A DNA stretch of 64,000 nucleotides from an uncultured bacterium (GTDB lineage: Bacteria; Actinomycetota; Actinomycetes; S36-B12; CAIYMF01), in NCBI GenBank assembly GCA_903826575.1, contig CAIKEU010000001.1, positions 56,016-120,015 on the forward strand, read 5' to 3'. The notes under the pieces are model-generated. The model was not told the origin of the DNA. It saw only the letters and a program-made list of their open reading frames with translations, and did not search any database. Positions 1-11,672 of the stretch are shown here, one piece after another (within the stretch, counting starts at the first letter, position 1; each line of letters begins with the position of its first letter). Both the position numbers and the translations under genes were made by a program.

Positions 1-1204
1 CTAAGGTTTCGTGTTCCTGCGCGTAATAACCGAGTTTCAAGCCGTGGCCGGGTGAAATTTCGCCAGTATCAGAAGGCTCAACGCCACCCAGGATGCGGAG
101 CAATGTTGTCTTGCCAGCGCCATTGAGTCCCAGCACGACGACACGACTCCCCTTGTCAATGGCTAGGTCGACATCGGTGAAGATCTCAAGGGAGCCATAG
201 GATTTCGATAGCCCAGAGGCTGTTAGTGGAGTCTTGCCACATGAAGCCGGTGTGGGGAATCGAAGTTTTGCTACACGATCAGTCTTACGCACATCTTCGA
301 TGTTGCTCATCAGTCTTTCAGCCCGTCGTGCCATATTTTGGGCGGCCTTTGCCTTAGTTGCGGTGGCGCGCATCCGATCGGCCTGTTGTTGCAATACGTT
401 TGCCTGCTTTTCGGCATTTGCTCGTTCGCGTTTGCGACGTCTTTCGTCGGTTTCGCGCTGGGTAATGTACGAACTCCACCCCATGTTGTAGATGTCGATC
501 TCACATCGGTTTGCGTCAAGATGGAAAACTCGATTTACCGTTGCTTTCAACAAATCGACGTCGTGACTAATGACGATCAGCCCACCCTTGTGCGCTTTGA
601 GAAATTCTCGCAGCCACACAATCGAGTCGGCATCAAGATGGTTCGTAGGTTCGTCGAGAAGCAGCGTCTCCGCTCCAGAAAACAGAATCCGGGCCAGTTC
701 GATACGACGGCGTTGCCCACCGGACAGAGTGCTCAAGGGCTGCGATAGCACCCGCTCCGGCAGGCTCAAACTGGAAGCGATTGCCGCTGCTTCAGAGTCT
801 GCGGCGTATCCACCACGTGCGATGAATTCGGCCTCTGCGGTCGAATAGCGACGCATCGCTCGATCGCGCTGGCTTTCGTCAGGATCGCCCATCCGTTCAC
901 TCATGATGCGCATACGCTTCACGACTTCATCTAGACCGCGTGCGGACAGGATTCGGTCGCGGGCAAGCACATCAAGATCGCCTGTACGCGGATCCTGCGG
1001 CAGGTAACCGATTTCACCGCCGCGATGAACTATTCCGCTGGCGGGCTCAGCCTCGCCGGCGAGCACCTTAGTCAGTGTTGTCTTGCCAGCCCCGTTGCGA
1101 CCAACAAGACCAACTTTGTCGCCGGCAGCTACACGAAAAGATGCCCCAGAAAGCAGGACTCGAGCGCCAGCGCGCAATTCAATATCGGTCGTTGAAATAG
1201 TCAC
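1..1204 (-). CDS. ABC-F family ATPase, C-terminus cut by window edge
   Basis: ABC-F proteins are soluble twin-ATPase proteins that act on the ribosome (translation factors or antibiotic protection), not transporters. Reading from a GTG at 1204, the first Walker A is GRNGAGKT near residue 34. An LSGGQ signature and a Walker B with LLLDEPTNHLD follow. Next comes a charged Arg/Lys/Ala-rich linker typical of the interdomain arm, and then a second Walker A (GLNGAGKT). The last 100 or so residues lie beyond base 1. A TAG stop sits six codons upstream, so GTG 1204 is the only reasonable start. A TAGAGT box lies 9 bases before it. The gene is 57 bases downstream of the suf operon on the same strand. 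The subfamily (EttA-like, Uup-like or resistance type) cannot be settled here. Confidence 0.9.
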   Translation of the reverse strand, partial: MTISTTDIELRAGARVLLSGASFRVAAGDKVGLVGRNGAGKTTLTKVLAGEAEPASGIVHRGGEIGYLPQDPRTGDLDVLARDRILSARGLDEVVKRMRIMSERMGDPDESQRDRAMRRYSTAEAEFIARGGYAADSEAAAIASSLSLPERVLSQPLSTLSGGQRRRIELARILFSGAETLLLDEPTNHLDADSIVWLREFLKAHKGGLIVISHDVDLLKATVNRVFHLDANRCEIDIYNMGWSSYITQRETDERRRKRERANAEKQANVLQQQADRMRATATKAKAAQNMARRAERLMSNIEDVRKTDRVAKLRFPTPASCGKTPLTASGLSKSYGSLEIFTDVDLAIDKGSRVVVLGLNGAGKTTLLRILGGVEPSDTGEISPGHGLKLGYYAQEHETL

Positions 1205-1213
1205 AGTGCGAAC

Positions 1214-1219
1214 ACTCTA
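1214..1219 (-). promoter_or_regulatory. Candidate minus-10 box of the ABC-F gene
   Basis: TAGAGT on the minus strand, separated by 9 bases from the GTG start at 1204. Transcription would begin about 2-3 bases before the start codon, giving an almost leaderless mRNA. No good minus-35 is visible. Confidence 0.4.
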
Positions 1220-1261
1220 CGCAAACGTGACGTCCAGCGGAAAACGTTGGACATCAGGGTC

Positions 1262-1609
1262 TCAGACGTTGAAACCGAGTGCCCTTAGCATCTCGCGACC
1301 GTCGTCGGTGATCTTCTCCGGAGACCACGGTGGCATCCAGACCCAGTTGATGCGGTAATCAGCGACGACGCCGTCGAGTGCGGCTCGGGTCTGATCCTCG
1401 ATCACATCGGTCAGCGGACATGCGGCCGATGTGAGTGTGAGGTCGATTGTCGCGATGTTGGAGTCGTCCACAGCCACGCCGTAGACAAGACCAAGATCGA
1501 CGACGTTGATTCCAAGCTCTGGATCGACGACATCCTTCAAAGCCTCGATAACGTCATCGTCTGAGGTGATATCTGCGCCCCCAGCGAGTGGTGCACTGGT
1601 GTCCGTCAT
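1262..1609 (-). CDS. sufT: SufT-type MIP18/DUF59 Fe-S assembly factor
   Basis: A 115-residue MIP18/DUF59 protein that helps mature or deliver Fe-S clusters. It has the family core VDPELGINVVDLGLVYGV near the N-terminus, the TLTSAACPLTDVIEDQ segment with the conserved cysteine, and a WMPPWSPEKIT motif near the end. The ATG at 1609 overlaps the sufU stop as ATGA, which fixes the start; a longer reading upstream would run into sufU. It is the last gene of the suf operon. Actinobacterial suf operons usually end with this gene, which supports the name. The exact client proteins are unknown. Confidence 0.92.
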   Translation of the reverse strand: MTDTSAPLAGGADITSDDDVIEALKDVVDPELGINVVDLGLVYGVAVDDSNIATIDLTLTSAACPLTDVIEDQTRAALDGVVADYRINWVWMPPWSPEKITDDGREMLRALGFNV

Positions 1610-2063
1610 GAGTTCTCCTTGTGTGCCTGACCAGATGCAGACTGGGCGACTGCATCTTTCCACGCCATCCATGAAAGCAACGCGCACTTCACGCGAGCCG
1701 GGTACTTCGCCACTCCAGCAAATGCGACCGCATCGCCGAGTACGTCTTCATCTGGTTCGACTTGCCCTCTCCCCTGCATCAGCGCAAGAAACGCATCAGC
1801 AGTCTTGAGGTCAGCAGCAATGGAATTGCCGATCATCTGCTCGTAAAGAACACTCGCGGATGCCTGTGAGATCGAACATCCCTGACCGTCGTACGAGATA
1901 TCAACGACCGTGTCCCCATCGAGGTGGACCCGCAGCGAGATCTCATCACCGCACGTCGGGTTAACGTGATGAACCTCGGCTTCGAACGGTTCGCGCAAAC
2001 CGCGTCCACGTGGGTTTTTGTAATGATCGAGAATGATGTCTTGGTAGAGCGATTCGAGATCCA

Positions 2064-2064
<1 letters not shown>
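1606..2064 (-). CDS. sufU: SufU, sulfur-relay/scaffold protein for SufS
   Basis: A 152-residue NifU-N-like protein. In Gram-positives SufU is a zinc protein that accepts sulfur from SufS. The ligand set is visible: Cys38 and Asp40 in PTCGD, Cys63 in GQGCSIS and Cys127 in RVKCALLSW. It begins MDLESLYQDIILDHYKNPRG, typical of the family. Its ATG shares one base with the sufS stop (TGATG) and its stop overlaps sufT (ATGA), so the three genes are translationally coupled. Confidence 0.96.
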
Positions 2065-4171
<2,107 letters not shown>

Positions 4172-4213
4172 TGTCTGGCTCCTTCATTGTGGGTGGTGCG
4201 CGTAAAAAGTCTG

Positions 4214-4555
4214 TTAGGAATTGTTAATTGGGTGGGCGACGTCTACGAGGACGTCCGCGCTATCGCCGTCTCCCTCGATCACGACGGGGTACACAGGCAC
4301 ACTGCGTACGGCCGGTGGTCCGCTTGGTTCACCGGTACGTAAATCAAATCGTGACCCGTGCAGCCAACATTCCACGCTGCAGTCATCAATCTCACCCTCA
4401 GACAGAGCTACATCAGCATGTGAGCAAACATCGCTAATGGCGTACAGTGCTCCATCGGCAACGCGGATGACGGCGACCGGCTCACCCTCGATCTGAACGG
4501 ATAGTGCCCCAATCGCGGGGATATCCGACAGAGCGCAGACACGAACAAAACTCAT
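4214..4555 (-). CDS. Rieske-type [2Fe-2S] ferredoxin of the suf operon
   Basis: A 113-residue soluble Rieske-fold protein of the non-haem iron oxygenase ferredoxin type. The cluster ligands are Cys44 and His46 (CSHAD) and Cys63 and His66 (CWLHG). There is no signal peptide. It is coupled to sufD by an ATGA overlap and sits between sufD and sufC, a common place in actinobacterial suf operons. A role as electron donor to SufBCD or as a cluster carrier is inferred from position only. Confidence 0.9.
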   Translation of the reverse strand: MSFVRVCALSDIPAIGALSVQIEGEPVAVIRVADGALYAISDVCSHADVALSEGEIDDCSVECWLHGSRFDLRTGEPSGPPAVRSVPVYPVVIEGDGDSADVLVDVAHPINNS

Positions 4556-5685
4556 TCGTCATCTCCTGCATCGTCCGTTCCCGTCAGGCCCAACTCTGTG
4601 TCGATGATGGAGGCAAGCCGGTCTTCCCATTCGGGCACTCCCAGCCGATAAATCACGTCCGCGAAAAAGCCACGCACGACAAGTCGTGTCGCCACATCCG
4701 CGGGGATGCCACGAGATTGCAAGTAGAACAGTTGTTCGTCGTCGAAACGCCCCGTGGCGCTGGCATGTCCGGCACCCGCGATTTCTCCGGTTTCGATTTC
4801 GAGGTTAGGAACCGAATCGGCACGTGCGGCATCGGTGAGAACCAGGTTGCGATTGACCTCGTACGTTTCTGTACCTACGGCAGCCGCGCGAATGATGACG
4901 TCGCCAACCCACACCGTGTGAGCTACTCCGGCAGGGCCGAGATCAGGGTCGCCCTTAAGCGCACCCTTGTACATGACGTTGCTGCGGCAGTTTGGTACCG
5001 AATGATCGACAAGTGAGCGATGCTCAAGATGCTGTCCGGCATCGGCGAAGAAGGCGCCGAGTAGTTCGGCAGAACCACCTGGAGCGGTGTACTCGACTGT
5101 GGGCACGATACGCACAACGTGGCCGCCGAATGATGCAACGAATGAGCGATAGGAGGCGTCGCGCCCAACAACCGCATGCTGTCGAGCTAGGTGAACGGTG
5201 TCGTCGTTCCACGCTTGAACGGTTAGAACCGTCAACTGTGCGCCATCGCCTACATAGACGTCGACATTTTCTGAATACGTCGCCGATCCGGTGTGCTCTA
5301 TGACGACCACGGCCTTGGAGAATGCCTCCGCTTTGATCACGATGTGACCAACCGTCGTGACCTCAACACCTGAACCTGAAATCGTTAACACGGTCGGCTC
5401 GGCCGTCTCGAATTCACGAGGGATCGTCACAACCGCCGACTGATTGGTGGCGGCACGAGCTAGCGAACTGGCCCAATCGGTCGGACCTGACGTGGGGGCA
5501 CACGAGGCAGTGTCGACGACATCGAACCGCACACCATCAGCAATCTGCGTGGCAATGTTTGCCTGCGTAGGTACGTCAAGGTGATCGTGAATGCCACGAA
5601 GTTGGCGTAGCGGGGTAAACCTCCACGCCTCTTCGCGACCAGTTGGTGCAGCCAGTTCGACCTGACTGTCAGCAATCGTTGTCAT
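4552..5685 (-). CDS. sufD: SufD, scaffold subunit
   Basis: A 377-residue SufD, partner of SufB and SufC in the cluster-building complex. The C-terminal part carries the SufB/SufD family pattern (ATGRFDDEQLFYLQSRGIP, then VVRGFFADV). The N-terminus is Glu/Arg-rich with EEAWRFTPL, typical of SufD. It starts 2 bases after the sufB stop and its stop overlaps the ferredoxin start. It is shorter and more divergent than SufB, as usual. Confidence 0.95.
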   Translation of the reverse strand: MTTIADSQVELAAPTGREEAWRFTPLRQLRGIHDHLDVPTQANIATQIADGVRFDVVDTASCAPTSGPTDWASSLARAATNQSAVVTIPREFETAEPTVLTISGSGVEVTTVGHIVIKAEAFSKAVVVIEHTGSATYSENVDVYVGDGAQLTVLTVQAWNDDTVHLARQHAVVGRDASYRSFVASFGGHVVRIVPTVEYTAPGGSAELLGAFFADAGQHLEHRSLVDHSVPNCRSNVMYKGALKGDPDLGPAGVAHTVWVGDVIIRAAAVGTETYEVNRNLVLTDAARADSVPNLEIETGEIAGAGHASATGRFDDEQLFYLQSRGIPADVATRLVVRGFFADVIYRLGVPEWEDRLASIIDTELGLTGTDDAGDDE

Positions 5686-5687
5686 TA

Positions 5688-7100
5688 CTAGCCGACCGCG
5701 CCTTCCATCTGAAGTTCGATGAGACGGTTGAGCTCCAACGCGTACTCCATAGGTAGTTCACGTGCGATTGGCTCGACGAATCCACGGACGATCATCGCCA
5801 TCGCCTCATCCTCGGTCATGCCGCGAGACATCAGGTAGAACAGTTGATCGTCACTCACCTTAGAAACAGTGGCTTCGTGACCCATGGACGCATCATCGGT
5901 ACGTACGTCGACGTACGGGTAGGTGTCCGAACGACTGATGTCATCCACCAGGAGGGCATCGCACTTAACGGTGCTCTTGGAACCATGTGCGTCTTCGTTG
6001 ATCTGAACCAGCCCACGATACGAGGTGCGACCGCCACCACGGGCAACAGACTTCGAAATAATCGTCGATGACGTGTTCGGTGCAGCGTGCACCATCTTGG
6101 ACCCTGCGTCCTGATGCTGACCCTCGCCAGCGAATGCGATCGAGAGCGTCTCACCCTTAGCGTGCTCGCCAACCATCCACACTGCGGGGTACTTCATGGT
6201 GACCTTGGAACCGATGTTGCCGTCGATCCACTCCATCGTGGCACCGGCGTGGGCAACGGCCCGCTTGGTGACGAGGTTGTAGACGTTGTTCGACCAGTTC
6301 TGAATGGTGGTGTAACGGCAGCGCGCGTTCTTCTTGACGATGATCTCGACGACGGCTGAGTGCAACGAATCACTCGAATAGATGGGAGCGGTGCAACCCT
6401 CGACATAGTGCACATAGGCACCTTCGTCGACGATGATCAGCGTGCGCTCGAACTGACCCATGTTCTCGGTGTTAATCCGGAAGTAGGCCTGAAGCGGGAT
6501 TTCAACGTTTACGCCAGGCGGTACGTAGATGAACGAGCCACCAGACCACACGGCGGTGTTCAGAGCGGAGAACTTATTGTCGCCCGTCGGAATGATCGTG
6601 CCAAAGTATTCGCGGAACGTGTCCTCGTGCTCGCGCAGACCTGTGTCGGTGTCAAGGAAAATGACGCCCTGCTCTTCAAGGTCTTCACGAATCTTGTGGT
6701 AGACGACCTCTGATTCATACTGGGCAGCCACACCTGCAACGAGGCGCTGCTTTTCTGCTTCGGGGATACCAAGACGGTCATAGGTCGTCTTAATGTCGTC
6801 GGGAAGTTCGTCCCATGACGCCGCCTGCTTTTCGGTGGAGCGCACGAAGTACTTGATGTTGTCGAAGTCGATGCCATCAAGGTCTGATCCCCAGTTGGGC
6901 ATTGGCTTCTTTTCGAACAGGCGCAAGCCCTTGAGACGCATTTCAAGCATCCACTCCGGCTCATTCTTTTTGGAGCTGATATCGCGCACGACTTCTTCGT
7001 TGAGACCACGACGTGCCTTGGCTCCCGCTGAGTCTGGATCGGACCAGCCGAAGTCATATCGGCCAATTCCGTCGAGCTCAGCGTGCATGTCCGTTGTCAT
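5688..7100 (-). CDS. sufB: SufB, Fe-S cluster assembly scaffold
   Basis: A 470-residue SufB, the core scaffold on which the cluster is built. Conserved stretches include [30 protein letters not shown] and [18 protein letters not shown] see no intein or insertion, although SufB is a frequent intein host in mycobacteria. The ATG at 7100 overlaps the sufR stop (ATGA), so regulator and scaffold are made from one message. Confidence 0.97.
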   Translation of the reverse strand: MTTDMHAELDGIGRYDFGWSDPDSAGAKARRGLNEEVVRDISSKKNEPEWMLEMRLKGLRLFEKKPMPNWGSDLDGIDFDNIKYFVRSTEKQAASWDELPDDIKTTYDRLGIPEAEKQRLVAGVAAQYESEVVYHKIREDLEEQGVIFLDTDTGLREHEDTFREYFGTIIPTGDNKFSALNTAVWSGGSFIYVPPGVNVEIPLQAYFRINTENMGQFERTLIIVDEGAYVHYVEGCTAPIYSSDSLHSAVVEIIVKKNARCRYTTIQNWSNNVYNLVTKRAVAHAGATMEWIDGNIGSKVTMKYPAVWMVGEHAKGETLSIAFAGEGQHQDAGSKMVHAAPNTSSTIISKSVARGGGRTSYRGLVQINEDAHGSKSTVKCDALLVDDISRSDTYPYVDVRTDDASMGHEATVSKVSDDQLFYLMSRGMTEDEAMAMIVRGFVEPIARELPMEYALELNRLIELQMEGAVG

Positions 7101-7825
7101 GCGGATACCTCCATGGTTGTGACTGCATTGCTATTGCTTGGGGACGTTTCATCGCGCTTATGTGTTGGTACGAGAGTGGTACAAATTCCGTCACCGGCAG
7201 CGATAGTGGCCAACCGCGTGACGTGAACGCCCAATAGGCGACTAAATGCGTCGGCTTCCGCGTCGCAGAGTTCCGGGAACTCCGCGGCCACGTGCCCAAC
7301 TGGGCAGTGATGTTGACACATCTGGACCGTGGCACCGACAGGGGTATCAACCAAGCTGGCGGCAAATCCATCGGCAGACAGTGACTCAGCGAGCTCCACG
7401 ATGCGGGTTTCAACGTCCGACGCGCTCATAACCGATGCATAGCGGCGTTCAAGTTCATTGACCCGGTGGGATGCGAACGCTTGAACGGCCTCATCACCGC
7501 CCGTGTCGCGCAAAAAACGTAGCGCGCCGACTGCCAGATCGTCGTAAGCAGCTTCGAAGGAGTCTCGCCCGGCACCATTGAGTGAATAGATTTTGGCCGG
7601 TCTGCCTCGTCCCCTGCTGAACTCGCGGCCAGCTGCCGGTCCGAACGGAGCGCGTTCGCTGACAGTAACCTGACCGGTAGACACTAGGAAATCAAGATGG
7701 CGACGTACGGCAGTTCCTGTCAGACCAAGGGCGGCGGCCAATGCTGGTGCAGTGGAAGGCCCAGCCTCAAGCAACGCTCGAGCCACGCGTGCTGGCGCAC
7801 CCGACAGCGGCTCATTTGTTTTCAC
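7097..7825 (-). CDS. sufR: SufR, Fe-S-sensing repressor of the suf operon
   Basis: A 242-residue winged-helix regulator. The N-terminal HTH has [16 protein letters not shown] near residues 33-48. [10 protein letters not shown] wing follows near residue 72. Cysteines 170, 174 and 187 ([10 protein letters not shown], then PELCDAE) are candidate cluster ligands. The start chosen is GTG 7825 because a TAACAT box lies 7 bases upstream. An earlier ATG at 7924 would place the operator dyad inside the gene and overlap the divergent gene's start. It is the first gene of the suf operon and probably controls itself through the dyad at 7842-7863. Confidence 0.93.
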   Translation of the reverse strand: MKTNEPLSGAPARVARALLEAGPSTAPALAAALGLTGTAVRRHLDFLVSTGQVTVSERAPFGPAAGREFSRGRGRPAKIYSLNGAGRDSFEAAYDDLAVGALRFLRDTGGDEAVQAFASHRVNELERRYASVMSASDVETRIVELAESLSADGFAASLVDTPVGATVQMCQHHCPVGHVAAEFPELCDAEADAFSRLLGVHVTRLATIAAGDGICTTLVPTHKRDETSPSNSNAVTTMEVSA

Positions 7826-7832
7826 AACATGA

Positions 7833-7838
7833 ATGTTA
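7833..7838 (-). promoter_or_regulatory. Minus-10 box of the suf operon (near-leaderless)
   Basis: TAACAT on the minus strand ends 7 bases before the sufR GTG at 7825, the spacing expected for a leaderless transcript. A 5-bp-armed dyad, AACATGAATGTT at 7826-7837, covers this box and the start site. Confidence 0.55.
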
Positions 7839-7841
7839 CCT

Positions 7842-7863
7842 AATTCGCTCGAAAGCGCGAATT
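7842..7863. promoter_or_regulatory. Inverted repeat, candidate SufR operator
   Basis: Perfect 7-bp arms, AATTCGC and GCGAATT, are separated by 8 bases. The dyad covers the spacer and minus-35 region of the sufR promoter and lies 45 bases before the divergent minus-10 box at 7909. A repressor bound here would block suf transcription and might also affect the exporter. Function is inferred from symmetry and position. Confidence 0.5.
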
Positions 7864-7908
7864 TTGGGTCTGAACTACCTGCCGACTCGCGCTCCAACCA
7901 GCACTGCT

Positions 7909-7914
7909 TAGACT
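7909..7914 (+). promoter_or_regulatory. Minus-10 box of the exporter-ctaA operon
   Basis: TAGACT, ending 8 bases before the ATG at 7923. The same hexamer and spacing recur before pilD. No Shine-Dalgarno is present, consistent with a leaderless or nearly leaderless mRNA. Confidence 0.5.
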
Positions 7915-7922
7915 TGAGCATC

Positions 7923-8843
7923 ATGGCTTTGACCCCACCCGCGGTAGATGTGCGTGATCTACATGTCCGCTACGGCGACGTGCATGCAGTCCGGGGCCTC
8001 ACGTTCGAAGTACACCCGAACTCGGTGACCGCAGTGCTGGGCCGCAACGGCGCCGGCAAGACGAGCACGATTGATGTTTGCGAGGGCTACCGTCGAGCAT
8101 CGTCCGGTTCGGTCAAGGTGCTCGGGCTTGATCCCATCACAGATGGTGCCCAACTTCGGGCCCGAGTCGGAGTCATGCTTCAAGACGGCGGGATCTATGG
8201 CTCATCGAAGGCACTGCCCATGCTTGGACATATCGCGGCCTTCTATGCGAACCCGCTTCCGATTGACGATCTCGCCGAGCGCCTCGAACTAACGCAGATC
8301 TCGGCAACGTATCGACGGATGTCCGGAGGCGAAAAGCAACGCTTGGCCTTGGCCTGCGCGATCATCGGTCGTCCGGAACTTGTTTTCCTCGACGAACCGA
8401 GTGCCGGTATGGATCCGCAATCTCGGCGCACCACGTGGGAGTTGATTGAACAACTTCGGGCGGATGGCGCCACGATTGTTCTCACCACTCACCTGCTCGA
8501 CGAAGCTGAGCGGCTAGCCGATCACGTGGTCATTATCGACAAAGGTCAGTTGAAAACTCAGGGCTCGGTTGCCGATCTCACTGAAGGGTCGCCGGCGATT
8601 ACGTTCCGGGCAGATCCGAATCTGCCCTTGAACACGCTCCAAGAGCGTCTCCCCGCAGCGGTGAGCGCATCGGAAGTCGCGCCCGGTCAGTATCGCGTTG
8701 ATGGGTCGTCCGACTCCGTTGTTATCTCACTTGTCGGAGCGTGGTGCTCGGAAGTTAACGTCGTACCGCGCATGCTCTCAACGGGTGCAGCACGCCTTGA
8801 GGACGTTTTCCTGGGCTTAACCGATGAAGAGGTTGCGTCGTGA
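7923..8843 (+). CDS. ABC-2 type exporter, ATP-binding subunit
   Basis: A 306-residue ATPase of a two-component ABC-2 exporter. Walker A is GRNGAGKTS at residues 40-48, the signature is MSGGEKQRLALA and Walker B is LVFLDEPSAGMDP. The C-terminal 90 residues form the usual DrrA/NatA-like extension. ATG 7923 is preferred over an in-frame start 90 bases earlier, which would run through the suf operator. The permease starts four bases before this stop. The pair divergent from sufR and upstream of ctaA is a conserved actinobacterial arrangement, but the substrate is unknown. Confidence 0.9.
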   Translation: MALTPPAVDVRDLHVRYGDVHAVRGLTFEVHPNSVTAVLGRNGAGKTSTIDVCEGYRRASSGSVKVLGLDPITDGAQLRARVGVMLQDGGIYGSSKALPMLGHIAAFYANPLPIDDLAERLELTQISATYRRMSGGEKQRLALACAIIGRPELVFLDEPSAGMDPQSRRTTWELIEQLRADGATIVLTTHLLDEAERLADHVVIIDKGQLKTQGSVADLTEGSPAITFRADPNLPLNTLQERLPAAVSASEVAPGQYRVDGSSDSVVISLVGAWCSEVNVVPRMLSTGAARLEDVFLGLTDEEVAS

Positions 8844-9622
8844 CACGCACATCAACTCACGCTCCGGGCGGCTTAGCTCCGGCACCTGGTGCCGCATCGT
8901 CGGCGGGCATCATTGCTTCGCAGACCGCTTTCGAAGTGAAAACTGCCTTGCGCAATGGGGAGCAGTTGCTACTCACGATGATCATCCCGGTCATCGTGCT
9001 GGTTGCGATGTCGCACGCCCCGCAGTCAATTATCGGTGGCTCACCGGTCATCTCCATCGTGACGCCTGGGGTGTTTGCTCTGGCGGTCATTTCGACAGCA
9101 TTCACTGGGTTGGCCATCGCAACCGCGTTCGAGCGCCGGTACGGGGTTCTACGGTTTCTCGGCTCGACTCCACTTGGTCGGGTGGGATTGCTTTCGTCCA
9201 AGACACTCAGCGTACTTGTGATTGAGGCGATGCAGATCATTCTGCTCACGATCGTCGCTCATGGTCTTGGCTGGCAACCCACGGGGTCGTGGCTGTATGC
9301 CACCGTGGTGATCTTGGCTGGTACGGCGGCGTTTGCCTCTCTTGGTTTGCTCCTCGCGGGCACGTTACGCGCAGAGGGCACGCTGGCGGTGGCGAATCTC
9401 ATCTATCTGGTTCTGCTCGGGATCGGTGGCGTGGTGATCCCGGCAAGTCGCTTCCCGCAAGGGATTTCCCACGTCATCAGCGCATTGCCGTCTTCCGCAC
9501 TGGGTGATGGGCTGCGCTTGTCACTGATTCACGGCGTATTTCCTGTCGCAGATGTCGCCATCTTGGCTATGTGGTTTGTGATCGGATCGTTTGCTGTCAG
9601 CCGCTGGTTCAAGTGGTCGTGA
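8840..9622 (+). CDS. ABC-2 type exporter, membrane subunit
   Basis: A 260-residue permease with about six hydrophobic segments (starting near residues 40, 70, 125, 155, 185 and 240) and an FLGSTPLGR cytoplasmic motif typical of ABC-2 permeases. It starts with GTG overlapping the ATPase stop by four bases. Its own stop overlaps the ctaA start (TGATG). The three genes therefore form one operon. A link to heme or respiratory oxidase assembly is suggested only by ctaA being next. Confidence 0.88.
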   Translation: MTRTSTHAPGGLAPAPGAASSAGIIASQTAFEVKTALRNGEQLLLTMIIPVIVLVAMSHAPQSIIGGSPVISIVTPGVFALAVISTAFTGLAIATAFERRYGVLRFLGSTPLGRVGLLSSKTLSVLVIEAMQIILLTIVAHGLGWQPTGSWLYATVVILAGTAAFASLGLLLAGTLRAEGTLAVANLIYLVLLGIGGVVIPASRFPQGISHVISALPSSALGDGLRLSLIHGVFPVADVAILAMWFVIGSFAVSRWFKWS

Positions 9623-10563
9623 TGTCTGATCACAATGTGTCCACACTCGACGGTCGTCCGTCCGCCTTCGCACGAGGTGTTTTCGTCGCGAACCTGATCG
9701 CGCAAATGGGCATCGTCGTTACCGGTGCCATCGTGCGCGTAACGAGTTCTGGCCTCGGTTGTCCGACGTGGCCGCGGTGCACAGCCGGATCATTCGTCCC
9801 TGTCGACGGTCAACCGGAGCAGTGGCACAAGTACGTCGAGTTCGGAAATCGGTCACTAACGTTCATCCTGGGCGTTCTCGCGCTCACCTCGATTGCGGTG
9901 GCGTTCATGGATCGACGACATCGGTCGCGAACTGGGCAACCACCAAGAAAGCGAATTTTCTGGCTTGCGCTCGTACCGATCCTTGGAACGGTAGCCCAAG
10001 CGGTTCTCGGTGGGATCACGGTACTTACCGGGTTGAACCCATTTGTGGTGGCCGCACATTTTTTGCTGTCGCTGGTGCTCATTGCTCTGTTGACGAACCT
10101 TGTTGTGTCATCTCGCGAACAAGCCGACCAGCCGATCACCCTGCGAACCAATGAGTACATTCGCAAAGGTGTCTGGCTGCTCAGCTTCCTCATGACGTCA
10201 GTGCTTGTTCTCGGAACTCTTGTTACGGCAAGTGGGCCGCACGCCGGCGATGCTCATGTGCAACGCACGGGTTGGGATCCCCAGCTCGTGTCTTGGATTC
10301 ATGCCGACCTAGTACTGCTGTGTGTCGGGCTAACCGTTGGACTTCTCGTGTCGCTGTTTGCCACGAACTCGCCGCGCGACATCATCGGTGCCGGCGCGCT
10401 GGCCCTGGTTCTGTTCCTGTCACAGGGACTCATCGGCTATGTCCAATACTTCACCGGGCTGCCGTGGCTCGTCGTTGTGTGTCACGTACTCGGGGCGGTC
10501 ATTGTGTGGTGGGCGACGGTTCGATTCCTACTGACCACTCGACGTCGTGGTGCGGCGATATAG
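9622..10563 (+). CDS. ctaA: Heme A synthase (COX15/CtaA)
   Basis: A 313-residue, eight-helix membrane enzyme that oxidises heme O to heme A for aa3-type cytochrome oxidase. Family features are GAIVRVTSSGLGCPTWPRC in the first helical hairpin with paired cysteines, conserved histidines (VEFGNR region, VVAAHFLLS, SGPHAGDAH, WIHADL and VVCHVLGA) and two-fold pseudo-symmetry. ATG 9622 shares a base with the permease stop; a GTG lies just upstream. It converges on ctaB, which makes its substrate. Confidence 0.94.
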   Translation: MSDHNVSTLDGRPSAFARGVFVANLIAQMGIVVTGAIVRVTSSGLGCPTWPRCTAGSFVPVDGQPEQWHKYVEFGNRSLTFILGVLALTSIAVAFMDRRHRSRTGQPPRKRIFWLALVPILGTVAQAVLGGITVLTGLNPFVVAAHFLLSLVLIALLTNLVVSSREQADQPITLRTNEYIRKGVWLLSFLMTSVLVLGTLVTASGPHAGDAHVQRTGWDPQLVSWIHADLVLLCVGLTVGLLVSLFATNSPRDIIGAGALALVLFLSQGLIGYVQYFTGLPWLVVVCHVLGAVIVWWATVRFLLTTRRRGAAI

Positions 10564-10606
10564 CGACAACTGACATCGTCGGTGAACGAGTTCTCGACGG
10601 CCGCGA

Positions 10607-11557
10607 CTAGAAGTGCAAGAACGGATCAATCGCGACGGCGAGGAACAGCAGCGCTAGATACGAGATCGAGCCGTGGAACAGGCGCATGGGACGGACGTCC
10701 AGATCACCACGACGCACTCGACGTAAGAGGCCGTGTGCTTCCCATAGGAACGCCGCTCCCAGCAGCACCGCTGCACCGGTGTAGAACCATGTCATGTGGG
10801 CCGCCGGCACAAGTAACACAGATGTCGCGACCATAGCCCATGAGTAGCCGATGATCTCGCGAGCTACCCGTGACAGTGAGGCAACTACAGGCAGCATAGG
10901 CACGCCAGCAGCGGCATAGTCATCGCGAAAACGAAGCGATAGTGGCCAGTAGTGCGGCGGCGTCCAGAAGAAGACTATTCCAAAAAGCACCATCGGAGCC
11001 CACGTCAACGAACCCGTCACCGCTGCCCAACCGATGAGGATTTGCATACAGCCAGCAGCGCCGCCCCAGACGATGTTCTGCGGAGTTCGTCGCTTCAGGA
11101 TCAACGTGTACCCGACGACGTACATCAAAATTGCTGCTGCTGTGAGAGCGGCAGCAAGGCCATTCGTTAACAGCGCGAACCAAGCTACCGACGCCATCGA
11201 AAGTACCAAGCCAAAGCCCAGGGCGGCCCGGGGAGAAATCTCACCCGTCACCAGAGGCCTATGGCCAGTGCGAGCCATCAAACCGTCGATATCGCGATCA
11301 AGGTACATGTTCAGCGTGTTTGCGCCACCGGCAGCTAGGTAACCGCCGACGAGGGTGATCAACACTAACGTCAAGGACGGGAGACCATGCGCCGCTAGGA
11401 TCATCGTCGGCACGGTCGTTACAAGCAGCAACTCAATAATGCGCGGCTTGGTGAGCGCAATGTACGCACGAAGGACCCGTGGCAGAGGTAAGTCTGCGCG
11501 GACTGCGCCGGTTAGATCTTCACGATCTGGTCGTGGCTCAACAGTGCTCACGCGCAC
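10607..11557 (-). CDS. ctaB: Protoheme IX farnesyltransferase (heme O synthase)
   Basis: A 316-residue UbiA-family prenyltransferase with about nine membrane helices. It adds the farnesyl group to heme B, giving heme O. The two polyprenyl/Mg motifs are visible: [20 protein letters not shown] near residue 92 and the second acidic loop with [14 protein letters not shown] near residue 205. Start candidates are GTG 11557 and GTG 11551; neither has a clear Shine-Dalgarno. A TATGAC box at 11572-11567 could drive a very short leader. It lies divergent from tkt, a conserved actinobacterial arrangement. Confidence 0.95.
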   Translation of the reverse strand: MRVSTVEPRPDREDLTGAVRADLPLPRVLRAYIALTKPRIIELLLVTTVPTMILAAHGLPSLTLVLITLVGGYLAAGGANTLNMYLDRDIDGLMARTGHRPLVTGEISPRAALGFGLVLSMASVAWFALLTNGLAAALTAAAILMYVVGYTLILKRRTPQNIVWGGAAGCMQILIGWAAVTGSLTWAPMVLFGIVFFWTPPHYWPLSLRFRDDYAAAGVPMLPVVASLSRVAREIIGYSWAMVATSVLLVPAAHMTWFYTGAAVLLGAAFLWEAHGLLRRVRRGDLDVRPMRLFHGSISYLALLFLAVAIDPFLHF

Positions 11558-11660
11558 GCCCCAGCAGTCATACCCTGACCTTATCGTGTGCCGCCGATTT
11601 CGTCAGACCGTACCTGCCCCGACTTCGTGGTGGGCAGTGCACAGCGGCCGTCCACCCCGC

Positions 11661-11666
11661 TAAGGT
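11661..11666 (+). promoter_or_regulatory. Minus-10 box of tkt (leaderless start)
   Basis: TAAGGT, then exactly 6 bases, then the GTG start at 11673. There is no room for a ribosome binding site. It supports GTG 11673 over an in-frame TTG at 11667. Confidence 0.6.
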
Positions 11667-11672
11667 TTGGGG

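Noticed and set aside
5688..7100. Intein in SufB
   Set aside because: SufB is 470 residues with continuous conserved sequence, so there is no insertion.
7826..7924. Longer sufR and longer exporter reading frames that overlap each other
   Set aside because: Both would run through the promoter and operator region. Minus-10 boxes place the starts at 7825 and 7923.
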